DNA of 64,000 nt from Hetaerina americana (Eukaryota; Arthropoda; Insecta; Odonata; Calopterygidae): the NCBI GenBank assembly GCA_022747635.1, contig JAKTNV010000003.1, positions 8,782,548 through 8,846,547 of the forward strand, given 5' to 3'. The notes under the pieces are model-generated. The model did no database searches. It had not been told where the DNA came from and saw only the letters and a program-made list of their open reading frames with translations. The translations under genes were made by a program, and so were the position numbers. Of the stretch, positions 50,030 to 62,999 are shown piece by piece (the first letter of the stretch is position 1; every line of letters begins with the position of its first letter).

Positions 50030-51395
50030 GATCCTCGACAAGCATTCCTAAGCTCCTAAGACATCCATTCCCTCGAGTAGGCCCACTTTCGCCACTTTTT
50101 TCCCTCCCCTTATTTCTTTATTTTCCAATTATCTCGCCTCTGCGTCTACCAATTAAGCTTCTCTCTCCTCCCCTTTTCCCAGAAACAAATATACTCTCCT
50201 CGCTTCCATGATTTCCTCCTCCCTCAGGCTCCTCCATTAATTGCAGCCTTTTTCCTACACGCCCCTGGGCAAACGATTACTCTCCCTTTGCATGCAACTC
50301 CCTCTTATTTCTCTTTCTATGTATTTGAACCCCGCTTTCCCCGACAATCCTACTCTGACTTAATTTGAGCTACTTCTCGATTCCTTTCCCTCCCTTTTCT
50401 TTTGTGCATGCACCTTCTCCTCACCCGTCTTCATATTCGCCAATCCCTCCATTCTGCTACCTCTTTCTTCTACGTTCTCCACTCAGCAAGATTTCACCTT
50501 CTCTATTTATTTGACCGTTTACCTTTCTTGCTCATTCCTTTTCATACACATAATATATCTCCAATTCCTATTCCTCCATCCTTCGCAAAATTCTTTTCCC
50601 GTGAAAAGATTTCTCTCGTTTAGAAAATTATTCTTACCTCATCTTTTACATTCCCTTGCGCTCTTCTCCAATTATGTCTCTTATCTTTTTCAATACAGTT
50701 TTCTCCAGCTTCTGCACTCAATCTCTGCCTGATCCAACAAATATCCACTCATCTCCCCCGTGCTGACACTCCCCCTTCACTCCCCGACAGCAGAACAAAA
50801 CACCTCTTTTACATCCCAAATCCATTCCACAACGAATCTTATGACCGGTACTGTTAAGTAGTCGACAGTTTGTTGCGTTTGTGTCAAACTTTTCCCGTTG
50901 AAAGAATCGAGGGCGGATAGGGAATAGACCACGGTTTGGTTCTCCATTGGGCAACCCAGCTATTCATCTTTTTTCTTCTGGTCCCAACGCATTTTGGAAC
51001 GCCTCTTTCCCTCCTGGAAGGGAATAGAGGGTGGAAGTTTCAAAGCTATGGGAAAAGAAGCAAGGGTGAGGTGGAACGTAAGCACGTCCGGGCGGGATCA
51101 TTCTTGTGGAAGAGGGAGCTCTCGTGGATGAGGGAGTTCAATTGAGGAGACGAGAGGGATGGCGAAGGGAAGCGAGGATTTTGGGTGAGCAGGAAGGGAA
51201 GGGTGAGATGGAAGGTTTGTTGCTCCATGGGATTTGAGTTAAGTATCCTGGGGCAAGAATTGTCAGGTCGCGCAAACGTAGATAACAGGGGGAATGCGCT
51301 CTTGCACCGAGAATGAATACTAGGATTGGTTGGAGGTGAGTTAGGATCTCTTTTGTGCCAGCACCCCTGCAATCTCCAAAAGAAGCCGTGAAACT
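50030..51395. other. GC-rich island, pyrimidine to purine switch
   Basis: From 50090 to about 50830 the plus strand is C/T-rich (CTCTCCTCCCC and similar). From about 50970 to 51340 it is G/A-rich (GGAAGGGAAGGG, GAGGGAGTT). Frames up to 108 codons are compositional. The switch point is near 50880-50960. Confidence 0.4.
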
Positions 51396-51399
51396 GTCG

Positions 51400-54300
51400 C
51401 CAGCGAGATCAGAAATTGTTTTTTTTCAGCAAGATAGAGAGATTTTCTCATTATATGCGTTTCGGAAAATTTCTAGATTTTTTCTACGAATACTGTTGTA
51501 CTTCGTTAAGTTTATTATCTGTAGATCTGGGGTTGAGATAAATTCCAAACTGGCTTTGATAGTAATAATTGTTGATTTGTAATTTTCATCTCCAGATTCG
51601 TGTTGCTTTGTTCAAAGAAATAAAAAAAGGAGTGAAATCGAACTGTCGAGATCCAATGAATATTCTGATATTGCCAATTAAGTGGTTAACTTAAATAGGG
51701 AATTAATCACAGCTTTTGTATCATTTACGCTACGAATTGACCTACATCTTTAAAACATGCCGCCAGTCATGAAAAGTGAGTATGGCTTTGCACTAGTTTG
51801 TGCACTAATATAAACTCCTACATTCATTAACACACATATACATGCCCACAAACACACGCACACTTTTATACCATCTCCTGCAGTAATGGGCGTGTTACAG
51901 TGGTTTTAAACAATTCTTATTGTTTTACGAATGTAGGATTCGTATGTCTGGTTTTGTCATTACTCGGTATCGTGCGAGGGGAGAACGAGTAATTGAATCT
52001 CTTTGAGCCTCTTTATTTCTAATTTTATCCCTGTAGCCGATAACTTTGATGGGAGTTAATCACATGCGTCTCCCCAACATTTTTCCCAACGACACACTAG
52101 TTGCTATCCCGGCCGGAAATCAAATAAATTTCCATATATTCCACATATAAATTCTGAAACAGCGAATATCCCTTTACCGCCTTCCAATATTCGCCATTTC
52201 TTAAATTTTCCTAAGTTCTGTGATAGGGATGGCGCTCAAAATAGAGACTTAATCTTCCTTGTCGTGAATTTGAATAAAATCATGCAAAAGGATGTCCGCC
52301 CATGTTTTTCTCCCCTACCCTTTTTTTTAAGCCTCCAGAGCAGATTGCTGGATCCAATAAAAGGCAAAAGAGATTAGGTGGATAGAATAAGAGAAACGGT
52401 GGACGAGAGGCAATGAAAGGGGTTCATCAATGAGAAAATGCAGAAAGTGATAGATGACACAGCGCCTTCACATCAGGAATAATGCCGTTGTAATTTTAGA
52501 TACTTTAACATAAGAATTTAGGTGTTAAAGAATGCCCACGTTTCTTTTTGGAAAGAAGAAAAGAGAGGACATGGATAAACTGTGCTGGCTGAAATTATTT
52601 ATGGAGGTATCCTAGTGCACTCCGCAGTAACTCCATGAGAGGGTAAGACAGTGGAAGGTGGACAGTTACAAATATAAATGCAGAAGTAAAAGCGAGGGTT
52701 GCCGTAAAAAGAAAATGCGCCTGGGTTTTGGGGAGGGCGAATGGGAATGGGACGTGGGTGGCGTTCTCCTACCCAGGAGTGGAAATGCAGTGATGTCTTT
52801 TGGTGTCCCTTTCCCGTCGTAAAGAAGTGTCTTATTTTTTGCTCGAGAGAGCGTATCTTTTTTTTTTATCATTCCCCTCCTTCACCCTGCTTGTGAGAGC
52901 GTTCAATATACAAAAAAATCCAGATATTCTTTTGGAGCTTTGGGTCTCCGCCCTCGAACACCGAGCTTTATTACTATATTCCGTTTCGTTGCTTTCCTCA
53001 CGGGAATTTGCATAAGGATATGGCCGTTTGATCTTTCGCTCTTAGTGCTTCTTCTGTCTGTCTCTGCTCCCTAGGTTTTCTTTTTGAGTGCTTCGATGAG
53101 GAATTGGGAACAAAATATTTTGTTGTACGCCTGAGCACAACCACTTAAATTGACTTGAGAATACTTTGTAGGCCTGTAGTTAAATGATTTCATATATTAC
53201 CATATTTCTGTTGTTTTTGCAAAATTAATTATTTGTAGTTTTTATTTTAACAAGTGTATCCTGACCTTTTTTGCGATCTCTTTATCCTTGACTTGGAATT
53301 CATATTACAGTTAATTTTGTTAGTTTATTAACGTAGCCCAACAGCAGAGGTCAAATCGCTCCATAGGATATTCAAGGAAAAAATTCACTTGGGAGTACAA
53401 TGAGGACAGAACAGAAACAGACGCAATAAGAGCGCCATAAAATAACGATTCTTACTGTTTTATTAATCCAAATTTAAGAATTAACGATCAATCTTCTACT
53501 GTTTTACTAAATTGGCCAAAAAATAATTACGTAGGCATTTATTTTTCAATAATATTTTAAAGTAGGATTTAAAAACCTGTCTGGAAGAAAAAACCCGCGC
53601 AGCTGAAATCCTAGTTGACATGAGACCCACGATTTCCGAGCTAGGGTTAGGGAACGGAGTTTTCACTCGAATGCTTGTCTAATATACGATACTAACCGTT
53701 CGCACGCGTCGGCTTGCTATAGGTTTCCTTTGACTTAATATATGCGTGAGAGAATACGGTTTATCTCCCCCTTATTGCTACCGTACATCGAAGTAATAAT
53801 GTCACTCTATTATTCTCTGGCAGAGTTATTAATTTGTTAGTTAAGTTATATTAACCTCAAATCTTCGAAACTTCACATAGTATGAGTTTTGAATACTCAT
53901 ATGCATTAGTAATTTTTTGTCAAGGGTTATAGGTGCAACTGTTTTTACTTCATTACGGCATTATATGATATTCTGTGAACTTCGGGTTCAGACTATTTAA
54001 TTAGCGATGCCGTAACTTGGTGAAACGTGTCGTACCAAAGCCCATAAAGTTTATTATCAACGAAGTGGAGCTATCTTGTGGCCACAACATACTTTATTAA
54101 ATAAGTTCATTCTTCTGAAACCAGCAATCAATTCAAAAATATTCCTTTGTCGTAATCGATAGGTTAAATAAGAGTATGAAATATCTTTGACCAGAATAGA
54201 CAGTTTTCTTCAAGCATTGCAAGCCGTTTGAATCAAAATGACCCTATTGATAACTATTGGCTGAATTTCTAAATTTATAATACCATTCATCTCACGTATT

Positions 54301-54450
54301 CTTTTTCCATGGACTGAATAGATGGAATTTCATCTCGTTCTAAGTGCTTTTGGATAAGTAACTCTGTAGCAACTAAACGGAATCTATTGTTTAAAAAACG
54401 TCCTTCCTCCTACAGATTGGGTGATGAATCGAGAATGAATTCCTGTCAGA
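51400..54450. other. AT-rich stretch with one small purine-rich patch
   Basis: Mostly plain AT-rich sequence. A short G-rich patch sits at 52640-52780 (GGGGAGGGCGAATGGGAATG). A CA-rich patch lies at 51826-51866. No element or gene is recognised. Confidence 0.35.
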
Positions 54451-54454
54451 AGGA

Positions 54455-55185
54455 ACCACTGGTCTTTATGCCCTTTTTTTTGGTTCTCTCACCAAATGGT
54501 GGCATTGAGTGTCCTTTCCGACCTCGCGGCGGCCCAATCTTTCTAAACCCAGAAAACGTTGAGATTTTCCTCTCGTATTGGGATCCGTGATGGGAAGGGC
54601 AAGGTGGAGAATGAGAAGGGGGAGTAATTTGAAAGGAGGAAGAAGAGAAATCTCCCAGAGTCTTTATGAATTGCCCGCGCGCCTTTGGGGGCCACTTGCG
54701 TCGGAACAGTTCTCCCGACCTCCACCCACCCCTCTCGGTCCCCCTTAAACCTCCTTGTCGCTCGTCGCTCTCCCGCATACCCCCGCTCCGCCCCACCTCC
54801 AGACGCCTTCCCCGACCTCCTCCATCTCCCCCTCCATCGCCCCCTCGTCTTAGCCGCCGGGAGACCCCCGACGGGCTATTCGTCTTCTCATCCTTCTCTC
54901 CCAACGCTGCTTATTCCGTTTGCCTTCTGCCTCGCCATGCTCATCTACGCGGGATAAGACTGAAGGTGAACAAGGGTGAGATCTGCCCTTCACTCATTGT
55001 CTCCGTTGTCTTCGTTGGACTTTTCCTACCCTGCGTGCTTGCGGCGTTGGAGCTTGGGACAAGGAGTTCAGTCGGCTGGGCGGTCTTCTTCATCTTAGTC
55101 GGAACAATCCGTTCGTGGTGCGAGGAAATATACTTCCTTATGCCCCCTAATTTGTCACTCCTTTCTCTCTAATTCGACCACAATT
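54455..55185. other. GC/CpG-rich island, purine to pyrimidine switch
   Basis: From 54590 to 54660 the plus strand is purine-rich. From 54710 to 54930 it is strongly C-rich (CGCCTTCCCCGACCTCC). A 168-codon frame (54666-55172) is Pro/Arg-rich in its first half. Its second half has two hydrophobic stretches (SLIVSVVFVGLFLPCVLAAL and VGWAVFFILVG) that could be membrane segments. No family is recognised. The long frame may be only compositional. Confidence 0.35.
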
Positions 55186-55189
55186 TATT

Positions 55190-56465
55190 CTCCTCTTCTG
55201 CGTTATCCTCCTTTGTCTACTATGGTCTGCAAAAGATGGAGCCAATTCGACAGAGGGTCTGGCCTTACGTAGAAACTCTCTGAAGTGGTCACTTGCGATT
55301 CTTTGCCATTTTTCTCATTTGTCAGAAGAGTCACACATTTTTTTTAACCAACACTTGCGCCGGCGGCGTAATGCTACTCATAAATATAAATTGAATGTAA
55401 CCGTCATGGATTGTCGGAGATCCATAAGTATTAAGTACTCTGACTGCTTCTTTAGTTCTCTTATTTTCATGTGCGTTTTAATTGCCAAAATTGATAACTT
55501 ATTAAAAGTATTATCACGGAAAATGTATATGTTAAGTAAATAAAATCAGTAATCAATATCTTAGGGAAATGATAGCTTAAGAAGAGTTTGGTCAAATCAC
55601 CCATTATATGCTTGATTTGATCAAAATTTGATAATTTTATGTATATTATAGGCCGCTACTTTATCAGCTGATTTTAACCGATTGGTATTTCAAATTAAAA
55701 TTTTACTTAAACCTTCGTTTTGGCGTGCAGCATCATTCGCATTTGCCCTGAAGGACATAAGCACCCGAGTATGACGCTACACATCCACGCCTAGGTTTTG
55801 AATACAGACTTGCAAAAATACCAACTCGTTCATTCAACTGACAACCATGAGTTGACGTTACTCTCCATAAACCCCTTCCAGCAAATAGTGGCAGCGGCCA
55901 ACTTGTCTATTGGTTGTTATTTTCCCTCTTGAAGTGTAAGTTAGAGCGTATTTTTAGTTTTCTTTAAATTAATTGTAAATTAAAAGAAATCTGCTTTGAT
56001 AATTATTTGTAACTATGTCATAGCAAGCGAAGTGAGTTTTCACAATTGCGTAAAATATATTTTTATCAAACGCTGCTAACGTAGAAATGTATCATATAAC
56101 CGCCAAAAAACTGAAAAAAGGATGAAAAATATAATATCTCGGCTAACGCAGTATAAATTTGGAAAATAATAGGCTCGAGTGATTATTACTTTGAACATTA
56201 ACTATTATGAGGGTAGTAGATTTTTATGGAATAGAATAAAATGGCGTAGCTTCGGCTATTATATTATATTTCACTTTAGCCATTATAATATTCATAGATT
56301 TAAATCCGTAGTTCTCTACCAAGTTGTTCTCATTGTTCTGGACAAATAAGGGTAAAAGGAAGACAATAACATCATGGCTGGCAGTATTATTTTCCATTTC
56401 CTTCTAAAATAGTGTTTAGGGCTTGGGACGATATTTTTATGGGAATATAATTATATTCCGTATTT
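55190..56465. other. AT-rich stretch, nothing recognised
   Basis: No transposon, RNA or exon signature was seen. Confidence 0.4.
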
Positions 56466-56473
56466 ATATGGCT

Positions 56474-56700
56474 GTGGGTTGCGGTAGTCCAGGGATTAGA
56501 GCGTTGGATTAATGACCGTAGGGTGCCGGGTTCAATTCCCCGGTAAGGCACTCCACCTGCAGCTCAACCAAGGCTATGTGATTTAACGGGTACTAGAAAT
56601 TCATGGGAAACATCTTCCTGGGAAACCATAGCCGGCATAGGGGAAGGAACTGGCCCCCCTACCCTGATGTGTGAATTTCGCATTTAAAGTGCAGAAAAAT
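56474..56700 (+). mobile_element. tRNA-derived SINE (type A), near-complete copy
   Basis: The head (TGTGGGTTGCGGTAGTCCAG, then GGATTAGAGCGTTGGATTAATGACC) and B box GGTTCAATTCC (56529-56539) align with the 27206 copy, without its 7-bp duplication. The body has CCCCGGTAAGGCACTCC, GGCTATGTGATTTAACGGGTAC, CTTCCTGGGAAACCATAGCC, GGAAGGAACTGGCCCCCCTAC and CCTGATGTGTGAATTTCGC. A short piece (CATGGGAAACATCTTCCTGG) looks partly duplicated. A mariner relic begins about 110 bp downstream. Confidence 0.72.
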
Positions 56701-56812
56701 GAGCGCGAGATTGATTCCCAGGAGGTTAGGCTCATAGTAAATCGAGTCATTCTATCAGTCAAGAACTGGAACAACGAAGTTTGATTGCAAAAGACTTATT
56801 TTTTAAAGAATA

Positions 56813-57103
56813 GTGACTTTGGACGAGGTATGGATCCATCACTATGATCCTGTGGCCAAAAGACATTATGGAGTGGAAACAAACCAGCTCTCTCGTTTGC
56901 AAAAAAAATTCAAGGCTCATGTTCTGCGGCTAAAATGATGTTGACCATCTTTTGAGACTTTCAAGGTTCATTCTACTGCTATTTAGTTGAAGCTAGTTGC
57001 TATTAGCAAACTACGTGGGCTCTTTGCAAAAGGAGTCATTTTGCAGCGGACGCCCGCCCTCATGCGGCCCAAGTCACCCGTGATAAATACGATACATCTA
57101 AGG
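56813..57103 (+). pseudogene. Mariner transposase catalytic-domain relic
   Basis: The first frame reads VTLDEVWIHHYDPVAKRHYG, the TxDExW.HHYDP block that carries the first catalytic Asp (codon 56822-56824). After a frameshift it continues SCSAAKMMLTIF-stop-DFQG, matching the SA.KVM.TVFWD..G block. A last frame reads ADARPHAAQVTRDKYD, matching DNARPHTA..T with the second catalytic Asp (57049-57051). Stops and at least two frameshifts separate the parts, and the N- and C-termini are not found. It is dead and differs from the mariner at 31228, which lacks exactly this region. Confidence 0.75.
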
Positions 57104-57109
57104 GTGTGT

Positions 57110-60020
57110 TAATAACTGGTCACCTGGAACGGGTTATGAGACGGTGTTAATCTGATACGCGAGTTTTCATTGATTATTTCTACAAGGAAATATGTACCGA
57201 TTATTATTAAAAAAGAGACGTAAAGGCGAGAAAAATTTATTCTCTGATCAGACAATAATTTCAATAGTGGGACTGAGATATTTGAGGTTTGTTTCAAATC
57301 TATGAAGTGAGGAAATTGTTGGCAGAGATGTAATTTCCTCGCCTCTACTGGAAAACAGTCTGAAAGAATAATTGTTTCAAATATTCTAGCCATCACTAGA
57401 ATGTGTGTCAGAGAGTATTTAGATAATCATCCATACTATGAAAAAACTCTGAACTAAGGCGTATGTGCATTTGAATTCGATATTTGTAGAGAAATTTCAT
57501 TTTTAATGGCAAACTTATATCTGATAGAAGTATTAATTGTATTAATGATTGGAAATAATGTAAGGAAAAATGTAGCCATGTATTTTCTTCGGAGCCCTTC
57601 CTTAATTTCGTATAATTAATATAAATGCGATGATGGTTTATATTTAGGCATCCTTAGTCGCTAAAGATATACTCTTGTAATTCGTGCTTTCATATAAGAC
57701 TTTTAAGCGCCTGCAAATTTTGTCCCAAATTTTCAAATATGTGTGAAATCAAGAGGATTAAATTTCATATTTTATAATGTTCCTTAGTCAAAATTATTAA
57801 TTCATTAATTTCATTCAACGGTTACCTTTCATGATGCTGTATAGCGATTTGACTTTTTTTGTTCGTAAATTTTCAATCAAATTGGTGAAGTGTCAGGTGT
57901 TTTGTGATTTTTAATTAAATTAAGTTGAACAGACCAAATATTAGTGCTCCAAAATTCCCTTCTATCACCTACGAGGAGTGAAGAATGGAGAAAGAAAGTA
58001 TGGATTTGATGGCGATGCTCACGGGCGGCAGGAGCGGCTAGTCGCACAGATGAAAAGAGCAGAATGCATATTCGTCGTCAAATAAATTTTGAATATATGT
58101 TCATAAAGATTATATGCCTTCGAAGTTTTCAAATCTGCATTTTTATTGAGATAGTTTGCGAGTCGAAATTTTCTAAAATTGCATTCTTTATTTTTTTATG
58201 TTTCATGCAGTTCATAAGAATTTATTTTGTATAAAAAATTAATATCTTTCAACGATTTAAGGCTTTGTGTGTCTTATTCATTCTTATTTACCATTTTTAA
58301 TTTAAAATCTCATCCAAGAGGACATCTTATGATTTTGGAATGCTACTAACATCGCCTTTTGGGACCTTACTTCTGTCGTCTAGAAGCCCTCATCCTTTTA
58401 TATCACTCACCATACTATTTACCATTACCAACTGACTTACCCATAGTTGCAGCTGTTTAGGGTTAGGGCAAGGAAACCGACAGGTCGCGGAGGCTGTTCA
58501 TACAGAGGCCGTGGTTAGAGATGTATTTGTTAATGCCTCCAATGGCCTCAATTTGGAGAAAGTTCTTCATCTTCCTAATGTTGAGATACTCTTTTGGAAA
58601 CGTCTCTTTTCAGACATTCCACTGTATTTTAATTTTTAATTATGTAACCTAGAAAGTTGTTTAATCTATTCTTACCATTTTCTACTTGTATTATATCATA
58701 TTTACTACAAATTATATTCCTCAAATCCTCAATTAAATTACAACAAAATCAATCCACATCTTCTGAGAAATCGAAAACTACAAATTTATTAATCTATCAT
58801 TGCTTTCATCATGGTTGAATTTCACATATACTACCAGGATTGTTGACTTTTGTAATCGGGATTTTTTTTCTGTGTCTTAGCATAAAACGCGCCTTGAGTA
58901 TAGATTATCCCCTTATTCAAACACTCACAGCAATTCTTAACTTCTTACAACCTCGTCTCAATAGACGGAAATTATGGCGAAACTTTAATCCCCGACTACA
59001 GGCTGAGCTAATTTTCTTTAGATGAGAGACAGCTTTAAGAGTACCCTGGAGTCATCTACTCTCAATTGGCCACTTTTTTGTGCTTACATCTTTTACTGCA
59101 TATTTAGGTCGTCAACTTGTCATTAAGGTGCTGATAGTTTTGGAGTTCGTGGAATAACTTAATTAAAAATATAATTTCTACTAATATAGATCGACAAAAT
59201 TTTGATGGTAAAATCCGTAATTTCAGGATTTACTTTGTGGAGTTTATCCATTACGGAATGAAAAATGTAGCTTTCGTAGTTCCATTAAAAGATTTAAACC
59301 TAAGAGCAGGGTTTCGATGCATAGTATCGTCATCTGAGGATACCATGTAATGAGACCCGGGTAGGTAACGTTGAAAGATTAAGTTGAATCAGCAAGGCTG
59401 TATTTATATTTCCGAAAATTGTAACGGTTTCAAATAGAACTTTAGGAATGTCTCTGTAGTGGATTATTTTGCTATTAAAAATTGAAATTTTTAATTCAGT
59501 GAAAAACCAATTAAAAAGTTTGAAAAATAACTGATACTGAATGTTTCGATGCTCATGCTTGTTTAAATATTGTTGTAAACTTAAGTTGTGCTATTTTTGA
59601 TACATTCGTTGTTATATTAAGGCTATCATTTAAAATTGCATAAATAGACTATATTTCATTAAATTGAACGTAAAAGTCTTATTTGAATTAATTAATCGAT
59701 GTCTAGTGAAATTTTTATTTCGATGAAGAAATAATTACATATTCAGAAAAAATATAAATATAAATCTTGAGTTAATTACACATCTTGTTATTATGTGGTT
59801 ACCTGTTAAATATAGTAAAGCTCCTCATCAGGACTCAACGACTCTCCGACTCCCAAAAAAGAAGGAAATCTCAATCAAGAATAATTGCTCTCCAGTTCTT
59901 GAGACAATTACCTGAAACTATTCTCCACATTGTCAATGAAGTTCCTTAAAACTAAAAATATCCCAAGAAATTAGGCCATACTTTTTTATAACTAGTTTAA
60001 GAAATATTGCCACTCCCGAC
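57110..60020. other. AT-rich stretch, nothing recognised
   Basis: AT-rich with frames up to 95 codons. A mid-GC patch at 58440-58560 was read on both strands without a match. Confidence 0.4.
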
Positions 60021-60029
60021 TTGGAGAAG

Positions 60030-60620
60030 AGGCTTAAGCAGCAAACTTGTGGATGGGAGGTAGAGAGGGACAGGAGAATTGAGTGCCCGGGGGTTTGCCT
60101 CTCGTGGGGACGGCGGGTACGGGTAATGGGGAGGAGTGGATAGTTTCTGCCCGGACGCCACGGGTGGGGGTGGGAAAAAAGAAAGAAACGGAGGGGCACG
60201 CTCCTCTGACTTCTAGCAGGCGGCGGCATGAGACGACGCTTTGACCTCTTTTTACTCTCTCGGTCTTTGCCCTCCTCAGACCCCCATGGTTTTTGCCCTT
60301 TTCCCATCCCTTCTCTTTCTCCAAACACGCCAACGAGGTTTAGCCTCGAGTGGCGTCCCTTTTTTTTAAAGCCCTTGATATTTTTCTGCTCGACTCCACC
60401 CCCGCTTTGTTCTATTTTTACGCCCGTTTTCCTTCTCCCGCATGCCTCCCAAAATCATATGCGAAACAAACTTTCCTCGTCCTCATCCGTGGCTTCACCT
60501 CCTTCGTGAGATTATTCACGACCCCTTTCACTCTATCTTAAAAACCTTCTCTTTAATCGTACTCCGTCTTTCTCGTTCCTCTGATCTCTCCGTAAATTTA
60601 TTCCTAAGCGCCGACTACTC
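60030..60620. other. GC-rich island, purine to pyrimidine switch
   Basis: From 60040 to about 60230 the plus strand is G-rich (GCCCGGGGGTTTGCC, GGGTGGGGGTGGG). From 60240 to 60600 it is C/T-rich. The frames on both strands (up to 131 codons) are compositional. The switch point is near 60230. Confidence 0.4.
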
Positions 60621-60664
60621 TTCCTATCGGGTACATTCATCTGTTCCCCTGTGGACTTTTGCTT

Positions 60665-61475
60665 AATTTTAATGTATTTTTTTTTACTTTGACAGCGAAG
60701 CGTAACTGTATTAATTCAATTTCCTCTGGGGAAATTTCCGTTGAATCCACCCGACGAAGGTCATGAACTGATGAAAGCACGCTAAATAAAATTTTGCGCC
60801 ATTGATAATGTAATTAATGTGCTTATGTATATTAAAAGTTAAATACGATAACCTCATATAGGTAAAGAAGTATGTGCACGAAAATTCCATCTTAGGGTTT
60901 ATTTTCTTGTTTATGAAGGTATGCGAAAATAAAATGAGCAACTTAGTTCACTCATTGGATTTCCAAAATAATGAATGAGGAGCGCTTGCTAGATTGATCG
61001 ATCCTGTAGATGGGACCATCCGGAATTAACTTAAGTATTTACAAAGAAGGAGCAATTTAAAAAATCATTTTCCTTTCTAAGAATGATTCCACAAACTTGC
61101 TGTAACTGCATTAACTTTATCCATGTACTGTTATTGAATTTTAGCTGAAGTGTTAGCCTATATTACTGCCTTATTTCCTTAATGGTAGCACTCATTTAAA
61201 TTTCCTTCCGTTGATTCAATATTAGTAAACGCTTTATTTCGTTATATGCACAGGTTTCGCGTATAATTACATAAAAGTTGTTATTAATTCAATGTAGCTT
61301 TTATTTACCAAGGCAAAATAAGTTTCAGATTCTTGTCTTAAATAGTATTAATATTCATCACAATGTGTAATCCTTTGTTTTGATGTCCTAGCAAGATCAT
61401 AATAAAAGACCGATCATGTGACCAATATAAATATATATTAAAAGCTTCTTTAAAGCTCTCGAATTTCAGAATGGA
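60665..61475. other. AT-rich stretch, nothing recognised
   Basis: No feature recognised before the SINE at 61483. Confidence 0.4.
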
Positions 61476-61482
61476 ACAGGAT

Positions 61483-61600
61483 GCCTCGGTAGCTTAACTG
61501 GCTAAAGCAGTCGGCCGGACATCAAATGATCCGGGTTTGAATTCCGATCTAGGCGAATGATTTTTACACCGAAACTGAATTTTAATGCTCATTTAGCGAT
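61483..61600 (+). mobile_element. tRNA-derived SINE (type B) with tRNA-like head
   Basis: The head at 61483-61554 has an A box TAGCTTAACTGG (61490-61501) and a B box GGGTTTGAATTCC (61533-61545). Its 5' GCCTCGG pairs with 3' TCTAGGC apart from one mismatch and one wobble, giving a near-normal acceptor stem. The anticodon arm does not pair well, so a working tRNA gene is unlikely. The sequence after the head (GGCGAATGATTTTTACACC) matches the tail of the 12575-12692 copy, which supports a SINE family. The 3' limit is approximate. Confidence 0.65.
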
Positions 61601-61609
61601 TTACTACGT

Positions 61610-62990
61610 TAAATTCATTGTCGCGGCATCTCCTGCAGCTTCATGGAATTTATATTTAAGTTATTTATGTCGAAGTAAACTGTCTGTCTTAACTTTCTTT
61701 GGTTAATCCCTGCGGTTCAGTTTTGCCATGCGGCCCTAAAGTTAACGGCCGCAGATGTCAGTGGAGACAGCAAATACTGTACTATTATGTATAAGTTTTA
61801 ATATTTTTAAACGAATGGAATATTTTAGGAAACAATTGCAAGTGTATCTTTTTTGTAAATCTAATTTGGCAAAAATTGCTAAATTATGTGAAAATTATCT
61901 TAAAACAGCTTTTATTCACAATGAGGTAGTCATATGCTTATGATAATAGTTTTGATTAAATATGCCTTTTATTTGGCAAATGTGTCATTGCTGTCATTTT
62001 GTGTAATTCCTTGATGAATATGCACCTTATATACCTGTATATATCTGTAATGTCAAAACTTGAGATTTTTCTTGTATTTTACTCATAAATAAGATATGTG
62101 GCTCGATTATCGGTGAACAAGCATCGAGCATATTGAAAATTTTCACGATATACTTTGAAAATTAATACAAAGTTGACAATATATCAAGTTATTTTTTATA
62201 CATGCTTGCTCGAAACATATAATCAGGGTATGAGGAGGGATAAATATTGTCTTTAAAAGGTAAATACACTCAGATAACGTAGCATTTTGATATTTTCCTT
62301 AATAAAAACGTAATGTTAGTTTAGTTCATTATGTTTTTCAATTTTTGAGGTTTCTTCTCAGAAAATAACTAATTAATTCTCAAACATTAACATAAAGTGT
62401 GTCATGTTAAGTTATCTTTTCACATACTTACTGCATTCGTTTTTTTCTGCCAATTTAATTCTGGTTACTCAACGGAATTCGTTTACCAATCTCAGTGTTG
62501 GGATAGTTAACCAGAGATTGATCAAAAAACGAATGTTAATTTTTTCAGACTATACCAAATAAGTCATTGTTGTTCTAAATTTACTTTAATATTGGCATCC
62601 ACATGATAACACATTTAGGTAAATGGGACTTGGAAATAATACACAGAGCTCGAGACTTCGTTCTTGTTTGGCGACTTATTGACGTTTATTTAACTAAAGA
62701 AAATCTTAAAAAATCATCTAACGTGTAGATTTTCATTTTATTTCTTTGTGCGCGTTCATCAGAAGAGTGAAACGGGGTTCTCTGAAAGGCCTATGGAAAA
62801 AGTAACATTCACCATGAGTATTTTTTCTCAAACTTGACCGTTGAAGTTACGTCTATTGATTACGTTAAAGCAAATATATTTCAGTAAAGTCACCTTGTTT
62901 TTTAAAACGAAAATCACACAGCTTGCAGCGAGTCCGTAGTTTGCCAAAGACCACGTTGCTACTTTTTCGTGTCCTGTTGTAATCTTTTCA
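61610..62990. other. AT-rich stretch, nothing recognised
   Basis: No element or coding signature. A mid-GC patch at 61620-61780 may be more SINE body, but I could not match it. Confidence 0.35.
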
Positions 62991-62999
62991 GTCATTCGC

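Noticed and set aside
58440..58560. GGGTTAGGG-like string considered as telomeric repeat
   Set aside because: A single occurrence without tandem units.
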